Shown here one piece after another: positions 8,698-18,414 of a stretch of 64,000 bases of DNA. The notes beneath the pieces were generated by a model. That model did no database searches and was not told the DNA's origin. It worked only from the letters and a program-made list of their open reading frames with translations. Made by a program: the position numbers and the translations under genes. Position 1 is the stretch's first letter. Each line of letters starts with the position of its first letter. The stretch is from Plantactinospora soyae (lineage in GTDB: Bacteria; Actinomycetota; Actinomycetes; Mycobacteriales; Micromonosporaceae): assembly GCF_014874095.1 (NCBI RefSeq), contig NZ_JADBEB010000001.1, positions 1,364,001 to 1,428,000 on the forward strand, in the 5' to 3' direction.

Positions 8698-9639
8698 GTG
8701 ACCCCTTCCTCCGCCGCACGGATGCGGCCGTACTCGGACGCGGACCTGCCGCGCCTACAGGAGACCTTCGCGGCCTGGATCGCCGAGGCCGGGCGGTGCG
8801 GGTACGACCACGTCGGCGAACTGCCGCACCGGATCTACGAGAACCTCCGTGGTCGCCGACCGGTCGGTGAACTCGTCCAGATCTGGGAAACCGTCGACTC
8901 GGAGATCGTCGGTCTGGCGATCAACCTGCGCTTCGGGGCCTCGTTCGACGTCTTCACCGCGCCCGCGCTGCGCGGCACCGACGCCGAACGGGAGATGCTC
9001 CGGGTGGCGTACCGGACGACGGCCCGGTACATGGCCGGTGACGAGCCCGGAGAGTACGTCCTGACCGACGTCTTCGATCGCGACGGAACGCGGATCCGCC
9101 TGCTCACCGACCTCGGCTTCGCGAAGTTCCGGACCTGGGACGAGGTGACCGTCCGGGATCTCGCCCAACCGGTCGCCGAAGCGGTGGTGCCCGACGGCTT
9201 CGTGCTGCGTACCGCCCGACTCGCCGATGCCGAGCAGCTCGCCGCCGCCCGCAACTCCGCGTTCGAGGCGGACTGGACCGGACCGACGTACCGGGCGGCG
9301 GTGATGACGAAGCCCGGGTACGAGCCGGAGCGGGAGATCGTCGCCGAATCCTCCGACGGCCGGATCGCGGCGTTCACCGTCTACTGGGTCGACGGGCGCA
9401 ACCGGACCGGGCACTTCGAGCCGGTCGGCACACACCGGGACTTCCAGCGGCTCGGCCTGGCCAGCGCGGTGATGCGGGACGCGATGCGCCGGATGCGGGC
9501 GGCCGGGACGGCCACCGTCACGGTCAACTACAACGCCGACAACCTGCCGGCCCAGCGGTTGTACGCCTCGCTCGGCTTCACGAAGGAGTACGAGACGTAC
9601 GGCTTCCGCCGCCATCGCCCCGGCCCAGCGGACGCCTGA
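8698..9639 (+). CDS. GNAT-family N-acetyltransferase (tandem GNAT domains)
   Basis: A 313-aa protein, about twice the size of one GNAT domain. The second half is a clear GNAT fold with acetyl-CoA loop THRDFQRLGLASAVM and C-terminal NYNADNLPAQRLYASLGF; the first half (SDADLPRLQETFAAWIAEAG...) is a degenerate copy, as in many actinobacterial tandem GNATs. The substrate is unknown. GTG 8698 is chosen because TATACA lies 7-12 nt before it and no Shine-Dalgarno exists, suggesting a leaderless mRNA; ATG 8722 is the alternative. It converges on topA. Confidence 0.82.
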   Translation: MTPSSAARMRPYSDADLPRLQETFAAWIAEAGRCGYDHVGELPHRIYENLRGRRPVGELVQIWETVDSEIVGLAINLRFGASFDVFTAPALRGTDAEREMLRVAYRTTARYMAGDEPGEYVLTDVFDRDGTRIRLLTDLGFAKFRTWDEVTVRDLAQPVAEAVVPDGFVLRTARLADAEQLAAARNSAFEADWTGPTYRAAVMTKPGYEPEREIVAESSDGRIAAFTVYWVDGRNRTGHFEPVGTHRDFQRLGLASAVMRDAMRRMRAAGTATVTVNYNADNLPAQRLYASLGFTKEYETYGFRRHRPGPADA

Positions 9640-9747
9640 CCGGCCGGCGGCCAGGGCGGCGGTCACCGCTCGATCCGGCGCGGCCGGCAGACAGTCGCCC
9701 GAGTCGGCTCGCCCCGCCTCGGGTCGGTCAGCCGGTCAGCCAGCCAG

Positions 9748-12603
9748 TCAGTCGGTCGGCTCGGTGGAGGCCGTCGCCTTCTTCGGCGCCGCCTTCTTCG
9801 CCGCCGTCTTCTTCGCAGTCGTCTTCTTGGCCGCCGTCTTCTTGGCGGTCGCCCCGGTCTCACCGGCCGCCTTCGTGGCCTTCTTCGCCGGAGCCTTCTT
9901 CGCCGCCGCCCGCTTACGCGGTGCCGGACCCTTTGCCCGCTTCTCAGCGAGCATCTCCGACGCCTCCTCCAGGGTCAGCGCCTCGGGAGTCTGGGCGCGG
10001 CGCAGCGACGCGTTGGTCTCCCCGTCGGTGACGTACGGCCCGAACCGGCCGTCCTTGATCACCAGCGGCTTCTCGGTCAGCGGATCGGGGCCCATCTCCC
10101 GCAGCGGAGGCGCCGCCGCCCGGCGCTGCCGGTTCTTCGGTGCCGCCAGCAGGGCCAGCGCCTCGTCCAGCGTGACCGTGAAGAGTTGCTCCTCCGACTC
10201 CAGCGACCGGAAGTCGTCGCCCCGCTTCACGTACGGGCCGTAGCGGCCGTTGGCGGCCAGCACCTCGGCACCGTCCGGCCCGACCCCGACCATCCGGGGC
10301 AGGGTCAGCAGGCGCAGCGCCTCCGCCATCGACAACGACTCCGGCGACTGGGAGCGCAACAGTGACGCCTTGCGCTCGCCGCTGGAGACGTACGGGCCGA
10401 ACCGGCCGGACTTGAGCACGATCGGCTCACCGGTCTCCGGGTGCTCGCCGAGCTTGCGTTCCCCGCCACCGCCGAGGAACAGCTCGTGCACCTTCTCCGG
10501 GGTCAGCTCGTCGGGCGCCACACCCTCCGGAATCGGGGCCCGGTCACCGGCGGCGCTGCCGTCGTCACCGGTACCCGCCTCGCCGGCACCGTTCTCGCCG
10601 GCATCCCGGGGCTGGCCGCTCGGCTCCGTACCTGGCAGGCCCCGTTGCAGGTACGGCCCGTAGCGGCCGACCCGGACCACGACGTCGCGCCCGTCCTCGT
10701 CCTGGAACAGCGGGATCGAGTTGACGCTGCGCGCGTCGATCTCGCTGAGGTTGTCGGTGACCATCTTCTTCAGGCCGCCGGACTTGGCGACCGACTCGTT
10801 ACCGGCGGAGTCGCTGCCGAAGTAGAAGGAGGTGAGGAAGTCCACCGCCGCGTGGTCACCACCGGCGATCTCGTCCAGCTCGTTCTCCATCGCGGCGGTG
10901 AAGTTGTAGTCCACCAGTCGCGGGTAGTGCCGTTCCAGCAGGCCGACCACGGCGAACGCGAGGAAGGACGGGATCAACGCCTGGCCACGCTTGGTGACGT
11001 ACCCCCGGTCCTGGATCGTCTGCATGATCGAGGCGTACGTCGACGGGCGGCCGATGCCCAGCTCTTCCAGCGCCTTGACCAGCGACGCCTCGGTGTACCG
11101 GGACGGCGGCTGGGTGTGGTGCCCGGTCGCGGCGAGTTCGTCGGCGGTCAGCGGCTGGTCCTTGACCAGGTTCGGCAGCCGCCGCTCGGCGTCCTCTGCC
11201 TCGGCGTTCTCGTCGTCGGACGACTCCACGTACGCCCGCAGGAAGCCCGGCTCGGTGATCGTCTTGCCGGTCGCGCCGAAGTCGGCCTCCTCGCCGGAGG
11301 TGGAGACCGCCCGGATCCGCACCGAGACGCTGGAGCCGACGGCGTCGGTCATCTGGGAGGCGATGGTCCGCCGCCAGATCAGCTCGTAGAGCTTGAACTC
11401 CTCGCCGGAAAGCTCCTTCGCCACCTCGCCCGGGGTCCGGAAGTTGTCGCCCGCCGGCCGGATCGCCTCGTGCGCCTCCTGGGCGTTCTTGACCTTGCCG
11501 GTGTAGCGGCGTGGCTCCGGCGGCACGTTCCGCTCGCCGTACAGCTCGGCGATCTGCCGACGGGCGGCGCTGATGGCCGTCTCGGACAGGTTCACCGAGT
11601 CGGTACGCATATAGGTGATGTAGCCGTTCTCGTACAGCCGCTGTGCGGTACGCATCGTCTGCTGCGAGGAGAACCGCAGCTTGCGAGCCGCCTCCTGCTG
11701 GAGTGTGGAGGTGATGAACGGCGCGTACGGCCGGCGCCGGTAGGGCTTCTCGTCCACCCGGGTGACGGTGAACGGCCGCCCGTCGAGCCGGGCGGCCAGG
11801 CCCCGGGCGCCGTCGGCGTCGAGATGCGTCACCCCGGCACCGGGCTTCACCCGGCCGGTGGTCGGCTCGAAGTCCTTACCGGTGGCGATCCGGTCCCCGT
11901 TCAGCGCCACCAGGGTGGCGTGGAAGGTCCGGGGGCCCTCACCGCCCGCCCTTACCGCCAGGGTGGCCAGGATGTCCCAGTACTCCGCGCTGCGGAACGC
12001 CATCCGCTGCCGCTCGCGCTCGACCACGATCCGGGTGGCGACCGACTGGACCCGCCCGGCCGAGAGCCGGGGCATGACCTTCTTCCACAGCACGGGGGAA
12101 ACCTCGTAGCCGTAGAGCCGGTCCAGGATCCGCCGGGCCTCCTGGGCGTCGACCAGGTCGCGGTCGATCTCGCGCGGGTTGGCCACCGCGGCCTGGATCG
12201 CCTGCCGGGTGATCTCGTGGAAGACCATCCGCCGGACCGGGACCTTCGGCTTCAGCGTCTCCACCAGGTGCCAGGCGATCGCCTCGCCCTCGCGGTCCTC
12301 GTCCGTGGCGAGGAAGACCTCGTCGACCTCCTTGGCCAGCCGGGTCAGCTTGGTGATCTGCTGCTTCCGGTCCGGCGAGACGACATAGAGCGCGGTGAAG
12401 CCGTTGTCGACGTCGACGCCGAGCCGGGCCCACGCCTCACCTTTGTATTTGGCGGGCACGTCGGCGGCGTTGCGGGGCAGGTCACGGACGTGACCCAGGC
12501 TGGCTTCGACGACGTACCCCGGGCCGAGATAGCCCGAGATCGTCTTGGCCTTCGCCGGTGACTCGACGATGACCAGACGGGTGCTCCTGGCGTTACTCGG
12601 CAC
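9748..12603 (-). CDS. topA: DNA topoisomerase I
   Basis: A 951-aa type IA topoisomerase that relaxes negative supercoils. The TOPRIM domain starts LVIVESPAKAKTISGYLG and carries acidic ATDEDREGEAIAW; the active-site tyrosine is Y331 in ITYMRTDS. The C-terminus holds repeated FGPYV modules of the actinobacterial type (LKSGRFGPYVSSG, IKDGRFGPYVTDG) and ends in a Lys/Ala-rich tail of repeated KKTAAKK units, as in Streptomyces and Micromonospora TopA. The GTG at 12603 follows CAGGAGAGAC; the longer frame to 12648 lacks a ribosome site. This is an essential housekeeping gene. Confidence 0.95.
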   Translation of the reverse strand: MPSNARSTRLVIVESPAKAKTISGYLGPGYVVEASLGHVRDLPRNAADVPAKYKGEAWARLGVDVDNGFTALYVVSPDRKQQITKLTRLAKEVDEVFLATDEDREGEAIAWHLVETLKPKVPVRRMVFHEITRQAIQAAVANPREIDRDLVDAQEARRILDRLYGYEVSPVLWKKVMPRLSAGRVQSVATRIVVERERQRMAFRSAEYWDILATLAVRAGGEGPRTFHATLVALNGDRIATGKDFEPTTGRVKPGAGVTHLDADGARGLAARLDGRPFTVTRVDEKPYRRRPYAPFITSTLQQEAARKLRFSSQQTMRTAQRLYENGYITYMRTDSVNLSETAISAARRQIAELYGERNVPPEPRRYTGKVKNAQEAHEAIRPAGDNFRTPGEVAKELSGEEFKLYELIWRRTIASQMTDAVGSSVSVRIRAVSTSGEEADFGATGKTITEPGFLRAYVESSDDENAEAEDAERRLPNLVKDQPLTADELAATGHHTQPPSRYTEASLVKALEELGIGRPSTYASIMQTIQDRGYVTKRGQALIPSFLAFAVVGLLERHYPRLVDYNFTAAMENELDEIAGGDHAAVDFLTSFYFGSDSAGNESVAKSGGLKKMVTDNLSEIDARSVNSIPLFQDEDGRDVVVRVGRYGPYLQRGLPGTEPSGQPRDAGENGAGEAGTGDDGSAAGDRAPIPEGVAPDELTPEKVHELFLGGGGERKLGEHPETGEPIVLKSGRFGPYVSSGERKASLLRSQSPESLSMAEALRLLTLPRMVGVGPDGAEVLAANGRYGPYVKRGDDFRSLESEEQLFTVTLDEALALLAAPKNRQRRAAAPPLREMGPDPLTEKPLVIKDGRFGPYVTDGETNASLRRAQTPEALTLEEASEMLAEKRAKGPAPRKRAAAKKAPAKKATKAAGETGATAKKTAAKKTTAKKTAAKKAAPKKATASTEPTD

Positions 12604-12972
12604 GTCTCTCCTGACCTCACTCACGATATTCGCCCCTGCGGACCGCACTGTCCGCTCGGCTCAGCCGGCGGACCCCCGCCGGCCGGTGGCCGGACGTCCA
12701 ACGTAACGCGCTGCCCGACTCCAGGGTTGCGCGGGCGGCGAAGAGTCCCGCTACGCTGCGGTGACGTCGGGTGCAACAACGCCGGGCGGGCGGTCATGCC
12801 GGACGGCGACACCGTACACCCACCGTCGATCGACGCGCGGCCAACCGGACAGATCCAGTCTCCCCCAGTACATCATCAATAGGATGATTCGTACAAATCC
12901 GACGACAGCTGTCCGGGATATGACACCGATCGATCCGATGACCGCCCGATCGACCCTCCCGGCCGGCCGTGA
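12604..12972. other. Intergenic region upstream of topA
   Basis: No gene seen. It contains ATCATC-aatag-GATGAT (12872-12888), the only AT-rich inverted repeat in the interval and a possible regulator or promoter element for topA, whose start is about 270 bp away on the minus strand. Confidence 0.3.
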
Positions 12973-13917
12973 TCACGCTACGCCACCGGGCCACTGCGCT
13001 GGCGGCGCGGCCGGTGGCCGGTCCCCCACCAGCTCCGCGAGTCGGGCCAGCCGGCGCCGCCCGGTGATCCGGTACCCGGGACCGCCGGCTCCCGGATCGA
13101 GCAGCACCCCGGGCAGACCGATCGCCGCCAACGCGGCACCGACCGCCTCCCAGCACCCCTCGTCGGCCGGGCCGAGCCGGAGCACGAACCCGAGCTGCTC
13201 GGCGCGACCCGCCGCGGCGGCCCAGAGCCGGAGCCGGGGACCGTTGAGGAAGAAGCCCGGCGGCGGGCGCTTCGCGGTTCCCCGCAGCCAACTCGCGCTC
13301 AGCGGCGCGAGCCGGGTCGTGTACGACGTACGCACCCCGTGCTGCTCCTCCACCCGACCGATCCAACTCGCGCTCAGGCCGCGTCGGGCCAGTTCCGCGA
13401 CCAGGACGTGTACCCGCCAGGCGGCGTCGACGACGATCGAGACCCGGGCCGTGCCGCCCATCCGGACCACCTCCCCCGGCCCGGCGAGCAGTCCGGCGAG
13501 GTCGCCCGTGGCGGGGTCGTTGGCCTCGACCCCGAAGAGGGAGAGCTGCCGGACAGCCGGCCGGTCCAGCACATGGGTCACCCCGGACACGGCGGCGATG
13601 ACCGGGCCCACCGATCCCGGATCCGGAACGGCGATCCCGGAGGTCGGCACGGCAGCCGGCACCGGGCTCGGCTCGGCAGTCGACGTGGAAATCGGCTCGG
13701 CCGTCGGCGCGGCGGACTCGACCGTCGATGCGGGAGTCGGCTCGGGAGTCGGCTCGGGGGTCGGCTCGGGGGTCGGCTCGGGGGTCGGCTCGGGGGTCGG
13801 CTCGGCCTGGGTCGCCAAGGTCGGCGGGGTGGCGAGCGGGACGGCGGAAGCGGGGATCAGTGCGGCCGGGTCGGTGGACTCGGCCGAGGTGGGCGGGGTG
13901 GGCGGCGTCAGCGACAC
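12973..13917 (-). CDS. Hypothetical protein with PTPE-repeat N-terminal region
   Basis: A 314-aa protein with a GTG start at 13917, overlapping the 3' end of the lipoprotein gene by 10 bp. Residues ~1-100 are Pro/Thr/Glu/Ala-rich, including six consecutive PTPE units. Residues ~110-300 are a conserved-looking alpha/beta region with two similar halves (GVTHVLDRPAVRQLSLFGVE...ARVSIVVDAAWRVHVLVAEL; then LRLWAAAAGRAEQLGFVLRL...YRITGRRRLARLAELVG). I do not recognise the family. No signal peptide or TM is evident. Coupled to the lipoprotein, it probably shares its transcript. Confidence 0.7.
   Translation of the reverse strand: MSLTPPTPPTSAESTDPAALIPASAVPLATPPTLATQAEPTPEPTPEPTPEPTPEPTPEPTPASTVESAAPTAEPISTSTAEPSPVPAAVPTSGIAVPDPGSVGPVIAAVSGVTHVLDRPAVRQLSLFGVEANDPATGDLAGLLAGPGEVVRMGGTARVSIVVDAAWRVHVLVAELARRGLSASWIGRVEEQHGVRTSYTTRLAPLSASWLRGTAKRPPPGFFLNGPRLRLWAAAAGRAEQLGFVLRLGPADEGCWEAVGAALAAIGLPGVLLDPGAGGPGYRITGRRRLARLAELVGDRPPAAPPAQWPGGVA
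13735..13805 (-). repeat. 12-bp tandem repeat encoding (PTPE)n
   Basis: About six copies of the 12-bp unit GTCGGCTCGGGG (plus strand) lie inside the preceding gene, the last ones identical, so the array is probably length-variable. It encodes a flexible Pro-Thr-Pro-Glu linker. Confidence 0.85.
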
Positions 13918-14450
13918 TCCGGAACCTCGTCGAAGGCCCGCTTCAACTCCACCGAGTCCAACTCGCTGGTGTCGAGCGAACTGGACTCGTACTCCTGGTT
14001 CAGGGTGTCGACCGCGGTCTTGACCCCGTCGTAGAACACGCTGGCCTGCCCGGTACCGAGCCGCTCGATCGCCGTGCCGGCCTTGCCGTACGCGTCCCGG
14101 ACGGCGGTCAGCGAGGCGAGGAAGCCCTGGGACACCGCCGCACCCTTCTCCGCGTCCGGTACGCCCGCCGCCGCCACCTTCTGTCTGGCGGTCTCGCTGG
14201 CCAGCTCCGCCCCGCGGAGCAACCGGACCAGGTTCTCCTTGGCCTGCGCCGGGCTGGTCTGCGCCGTCATCTGCTGCTGGGTGCTCCGGGTCAGCGTCCC
14301 GATCTCGGCCCGCCACGGGGCCAGCGCCGCGCAGACCGCGGCCGCCCAGGCCTGCGGGGACGGCCCCCCGGCACAGGCCCCTACGAGCAGGGCGATGGTG
14401 CACAGGACCGCCGTGAACCTTCCGGCGCCTGCCGCGCGGGGCGTACGCAT
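13908..14450 (-). CDS. Secreted lipoprotein, unknown function
   Basis: A 180-aa lipoprotein. It starts MRTPRAAGAGRFTAVLCTIA and has lipobox LVGAC, so acylation is expected at the Cys near residue 26. The mature part is helical with WAAAVCAALAPWRAEIGTL and a four-helix pattern (SETARQKV, AYGKAGTAIERLGTGQ). ATG 14450 has no ribosome site; TACGCT about 10 nt upstream could serve as -10 for a leaderless message. The longer upstream frame has no signal-peptide logic. It is coupled to the PTPE-repeat protein by a 10-bp overlap. Confidence 0.75.
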   Translation of the reverse strand: MRTPRAAGAGRFTAVLCTIALLVGACAGGPSPQAWAAAVCAALAPWRAEIGTLTRSTQQQMTAQTSPAQAKENLVRLLRGAELASETARQKVAAAGVPDAEKGAAVSQGFLASLTAVRDAYGKAGTAIERLGTGQASVFYDGVKTAVDTLNQEYESSSLDTSELDSVELKRAFDEVPECR

Positions 14451-14577
14451 GCGTTGCAGCGTACGGGTTCGAACCGACTTCACGAGAAGGGTAATTGGTC
14501 GGCCCTCTCCAGAACGGTCCCCTGACCAGCCAGAACGGCCGACGGTGGAGATCTGAGGAACGGTCACCTGGGAAGAC

Positions 14578-14616
14578 GGATCCGGGCCCGACGCCGTAGA
14601 CGTCGGGCCCGGATCC
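14578..14616 (-). terminator. 16-bp perfect hairpin after hppA
   Basis: GGATCCGGGCCCGACG and its exact complement flank a 7-nt loop, 13 bp beyond the hppA stop. No U tract is present, as is common in actinomycetes. Confidence 0.85.
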
Positions 14617-14628
14617 ACTCCACACCGA

Positions 14629-17022
14629 TCAGGCGTTGACGGTCTGCGGCTGCTGGTCCGAGCTGCCGCTGCCGGCACCACCCTGGTTCGGGTCGGAGTC
14701 CGACATCGCCACCGGCTTACGCTTGCTGAACACCACCGCCGCGACGATGATCAGGGCCGAGACGACCGCGATCCCGATCCGCAGCGGAGTGTTCTTGTCG
14801 TCGCCCACGCTCCAGGCCACCACGGCCGGCGCGATCAGCAGGGACACCAGGTTCATCACCTTGATCAACGGGTTGATCGCCGGGCCGGCGGTGTCCTTGA
14901 ACGGGTCACCGACCGTGTCGCCGATCACCGTGGCCTCGTGCGCGGCCGAACCCTTGCCGCCGTACGCGCCGTCCTCGACGAGCTTCTTGGCGTTGTCCCA
15001 GGCACCGCCCGAGTTGGCCAGGAAGACCGCCATCAGCGTGCCGGTCCCGATGGCACCCGCCAGGTACGCGGCCAGCGCACCCGGGCCGAGCCCGAAGCCG
15101 ACCGCGATCGGAGCCAGGATGGCGAGCAGACCCGGGGTCATCAGCTCGCGCTGGGCATCCCGGGTGCAGATGTCCACCACCTTGCCGTACTCCGGCCGCT
15201 GGGTGCCGTCCATGATCCCGGGCAGCTCGCGGAACTGCCGGCGTACCTCCATCACCACGGCACCGGCCGAGCGGGAGACCGCGTTGATGGCCAGACCGGA
15301 GAAGAGGAACACCACCGCGGCACCGATGATCAGGCCGACCAGGTTGCGCGGGTTGGCCACGTTCAGCGCGGCGAGGATCTCGTCGCCCACGTTCTGCACC
15401 CCGGCCGTGACGTACGACGCGTCGAGCGTGTCGATGTACGACCCGAACAGCGCGGTCGCCGCCAGTACCGCCGTGGCGATCGCGATGCCCTTGGTGATCG
15501 CCTTCGTGGTGTTGCCGACGGCATCCAGCTCGGTGAGCGTGCGCGCACCATGCTCGTCGATGTCGCCGGACATCTCGGCGATGCCCTGTGCGTTGTCGGA
15601 GATCGGCCCGAAGGTGTCCATCGCGACGATCACGCCAACGGTGGTGAGCAGGCCGGTACCGGCCAGCGCCACCGCGAACAACGACAGCGTGATGGAGCTG
15701 CCGCCGAGCAGGAACGCGCCGAACACCCCGGCGGCGATGAGCAGCGCGGAGTAGACCGCCGACTCCAGGCCGACGCTGATGCCGGCGAGGATCACGGTGG
15801 CCGCGCCGGTCTGCGAGGACTTGCCGATGTCCTGGACCGGCCGCCGGTTCGTCTCGGTGAAGTAGCCGGTCAGTGCCTGGATGGCGGCGGCCAGCACGAT
15901 GCCGATCACCACCGCGCCGATCGCGATGATCCGCGGGTCCATCGGCTCGGCGTCGCCAGCGGCCAGGCCGAGGCTCTCCCGCCAGGTGTCCCCGAGCATC
16001 TCGGCCCAGGTGGCCGGCAGATAGACGAAGGACATCACCGCGACGAGAATCGCCGAGACCACGGCCGAGGCGTAGAACGCCCGGTTGATCGCGGTCAGGC
16101 CGGACCGGTCCGAGGCGCGCAGCCGGGTGATGAACACCCCGAGGATGGCGATGAGCACGCCGATGGTGGAGACGATCAGCGGGAAGACCAGCCCGTGCTC
16201 GCCGAAGGCCGCCCGGCCGAGGATCAGCGCGGCGACCAGGGTCACGGCGTACGACTCGAACAGGTCGGCCGCCATGCCGGCGCAGTCACCGACGTTGTCG
16301 CCCACGTTGTCCGCGATGGTCGCCGCGTTGCGCGGGTCGTCCTCCGGGATGCCCTGCTCGACCTTGCCGACCAGGTCGGCGCCGACGTCCGCGGCCTTGG
16401 TGAAGATGCCGCCGCCGACCCGCATGAACATCGCGAGCAGCGCGGCTCCGAAGCCGAAGCCCTCCAGTACGGTCGGCGCGTCGCCCTGGTAGATCAGGAC
16501 GACCGCGGCCGCCCCGATCAGGCCGAGCCCGACCGTGAGGAAGCCGACCACGCCACCGGTACGGAAGGCGATCTGCATCGCCGCCTCCCTACCCCCCTGG
16601 CGTTCCCGGGCGGCCGCTGCCACCCGGAGGTTGGCCCGGGTGGCCAGTGCCATACCGGCTCCACCGATGAACGCGCTGAACACGGCGCCCACCACGAAGA
16701 AGCCCGAGCGGCCGATCTTCACCAGCGTCTCGCTGCCCTCGGTGTCGTGCACGGGCAGCAGGAACAGCAACACCACGGCGAGCACGACGAATATGCCGAG
16801 GGTTCTGAACTGGCGGAGCAGGTAGGCCGAGGCGCCCTCTTGGACGGCACCCGCGATCTCCTGCATTTTGTTGGTGCCCTTACCGGTCGCCAGTACGGCC
16901 TTGGTCAGGGCGGCGGCGAAGCCGAGCGCCACGAACGCAATGACCGCCGCCACGACGACGTATGACAGGTTCTGACCAGTAAGGGACAGCCCGCCACTGT
17001 CTGGGGCCGCTACTACGGACAT
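14629..17022 (-). CDS. hppA: K+-insensitive pyrophosphate-energised proton pump
   Basis: A 797-aa integral membrane H+-translocating pyrophosphatase with about 16 TM helices. The PPi/Mg site DVGADLVGKVEQGIPEDDPRN is followed by the NVGDNVGDCAGMAADLFESY motif. The GNTTKAITKG motif carries Lys where K+-dependent enzymes have Ala, marking the K+-independent class. It couples PPi hydrolysis to proton export. ATG 17022 has a strong ACAGGAGGACATAG ribosome site. A Gly/Ser/Gln-rich C-tail is cytoplasmic. Confidence 0.95.
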   Translation of the reverse strand: MSVVAAPDSGGLSLTGQNLSYVVVAAVIAFVALGFAAALTKAVLATGKGTNKMQEIAGAVQEGASAYLLRQFRTLGIFVVLAVVLLFLLPVHDTEGSETLVKIGRSGFFVVGAVFSAFIGGAGMALATRANLRVAAAARERQGGREAAMQIAFRTGGVVGFLTVGLGLIGAAAVVLIYQGDAPTVLEGFGFGAALLAMFMRVGGGIFTKAADVGADLVGKVEQGIPEDDPRNAATIADNVGDNVGDCAGMAADLFESYAVTLVAALILGRAAFGEHGLVFPLIVSTIGVLIAILGVFITRLRASDRSGLTAINRAFYASAVVSAILVAVMSFVYLPATWAEMLGDTWRESLGLAAGDAEPMDPRIIAIGAVVIGIVLAAAIQALTGYFTETNRRPVQDIGKSSQTGAATVILAGISVGLESAVYSALLIAAGVFGAFLLGGSSITLSLFAVALAGTGLLTTVGVIVAMDTFGPISDNAQGIAEMSGDIDEHGARTLTELDAVGNTTKAITKGIAIATAVLAATALFGSYIDTLDASYVTAGVQNVGDEILAALNVANPRNLVGLIIGAAVVFLFSGLAINAVSRSAGAVVMEVRRQFRELPGIMDGTQRPEYGKVVDICTRDAQRELMTPGLLAILAPIAVGFGLGPGALAAYLAGAIGTGTLMAVFLANSGGAWDNAKKLVEDGAYGGKGSAAHEATVIGDTVGDPFKDTAGPAINPLIKVMNLVSLLIAPAVVAWSVGDDKNTPLRIGIAVVSALIIVAAVVFSKRKPVAMSDSDPNQGGAGSGSSDQQPQTVNA

Positions 17023-17476
17023 CTATGTCCTCCTGTACCGAACACTCGCGCCCGGCCGGCGGACGAACCGGCCAGACGTCTCCACGCGTGGAGCGACAAT
17101 TAGCAAGCGCGTCGCCGACCCATCGCCGGCGGAACCGACGGCGCTCACCGCCGGAGCAGGAGCGGGACCAGCACACTTGCTGATAACCCCGGGTACTCTA
17201 GCGGTCCGTCGTGTTGGAGGTCACACAGAGGACCCGCCCCGTCGCGATGATCTTCATCGCTGTGTTAGCGCCGCGGCTCTGGTATCACGCGAGATCGACT
17301 CGGCCGGCACCCCGCCGTCCACTCCACTGGCGACACGTGATCGCCTCACCAGGCGGTGGGTGGGCCGCTCACCAGGCGGCGGGTACGCGGCCCTGCCAGG
17401 AGGCGTGCGCGGCTGCCTGGCAGGCGGCGGGTGATCGGTTCGGCGGGCAGGCGGGTGCCCGGCTCGGCTGGCGAAG
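17023..17476. other. Intergenic region upstream of hppA
   Basis: No gene is supported; the one open frame on the plus strand (17177-17434) has unnatural composition. A 17-bp direct repeat, CTCACCAGGCGGYGGGT, sits at 17345-17361 and 17368-17384. The hppA promoter must lie here; I see no clear hexamers. Confidence 0.35.
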
Positions 17477-17911
17477 TTACCGGCCGAGCGGCCAGGCCAT
17501 CCGTACCTCGGTGCCGACGCCCTCGTCCACCGGCCGCACCTGTAGGTCCTCGACGAAGCCGGCCAACAGGGCGAACCCGACGCCCACCGTCAGCGCCTCG
17601 TCGGTCAACGACTCGTCGGCCAGCTCGTCCGGCGGCAGCGCGGCCAGCCCCAACCCGGCCTCGATCGGCGCCCGGTCGATCACCCGGACCGTGTACGTCG
17701 GCCCGTCCGACATCTCGACCATGACCAGCTCGGTCAGCCCGTACTGGCGGTGCAGGGCGACCGCGCGGGCACAGGCCTCGCCGATCGCCAGCCGTACCTC
17801 GTCGAGCAGTTCCTCGGCGACGCCGGCACGCCGGGCGACCGCGACCCCCACCAGCCGGGCGGTACGGACGTGAACCGGTGCCGGGGTGAACGACAGTCTG
17901 ACTCTCGACAT
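17477..17911 (-). CDS. ATP-binding anti-sigma factor, ApgA-like (HATPase_c)
   Basis: A 144-aa GHKL-type ATPase of the RsbW/SpoIIAB class, encoded 19 bp after the BldG-like gene as in Streptomyces. ATG 17911 follows GAGGCG. The N-box region reads LDEVRLAIGEACARAVALH: the Asn normally coordinating Mg is replaced (EACARA, not EACTNA). A G-box-like TVGVGFALLAGFVEDLQV is present. It should bind the STAS protein next door and possibly a sigma factor; kinase activity is uncertain because of the N-box change. Confidence 0.82.
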   Translation of the reverse strand: MSRVRLSFTPAPVHVRTARLVGVAVARRAGVAEELLDEVRLAIGEACARAVALHRQYGLTELVMVEMSDGPTYTVRVIDRAPIEAGLGLAALPPDELADESLTDEALTVGVGFALLAGFVEDLQVRPVDEGVGTEVRMAWPLGR

Positions 17912-17930
17912 CACGCCTCGACCGTCGACA

Positions 17931-18287
17931 TCACTCGCCGGAACCGGACGGATCCGCGCTGATCGCGGCGTCGACCGTGGCGTAGATCGGGAAGACCTGG
18001 TCGAGGGCGGTGATCCGGAAGATCTTGAGCAGCGGCTCCTTGTCACAGATCAGTCCGAAGCTCCCGTTGACGGGACGCAGCCGCTTCAGCGCTCCCACCA
18101 GCACGCCCAACCCGGTCGAGTCGAGGAAATCCACCCGCCCCAGGTCCACGATGATCCGGCGGGCCCCGCCGTCGATCAGTTCGACGAGACGTTCGCGCAG
18201 TCGGGGGGCGGTGTAGACGTCCACCTCGCCGCCGACCTCCAACACCGTGTGCTCACCGATGGTGCGGGTCGTCAGCGACAGATCCAT
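17931..18287 (-). CDS. bldG: STAS-domain anti-sigma factor antagonist (BldG-like)
   Basis: A 118-aa STAS protein. The phospho-site region is [13 protein letters not shown], with S57 matching the phosphorylated serine of Streptomyces BldG. It begins [20 protein letters not shown] behind AGAGGAGGAC. In Streptomyces the orthologous pair controls development and stress sigma factors; that role here is by homology. Order (helicase divergent, bldG-apgA, hppA) matches the Streptomyces neighbourhood as I recall it. Confidence 0.87.
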   Translation of the reverse strand: MDLSLTTRTIGEHTVLEVGGEVDVYTAPRLRERLVELIDGGARRIIVDLGRVDFLDSTGLGVLVGALKRLRPVNGSFGLICDKEPLLKIFRITALDQVFPIYATVDAAISADPSGSGE

Positions 18288-18414
18288 CAGTCCTCCTCTG
18301 ACCGCCAGGAACGCTCCTGGGCATCTAACCATCGACCAGCGGGCCGCGCACCGACGGTGCACCCACCGCTACCCGGCTTTCCGACGCCCGTACGACAGTG
18401 CGAGAGTGCAGGGC

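Noticed and set aside
14938-16965. 675-aa plus-strand frame across hppA
   Set aside because: Asp/Arg/Gly-rich antisense of a certain membrane gene; no start site.
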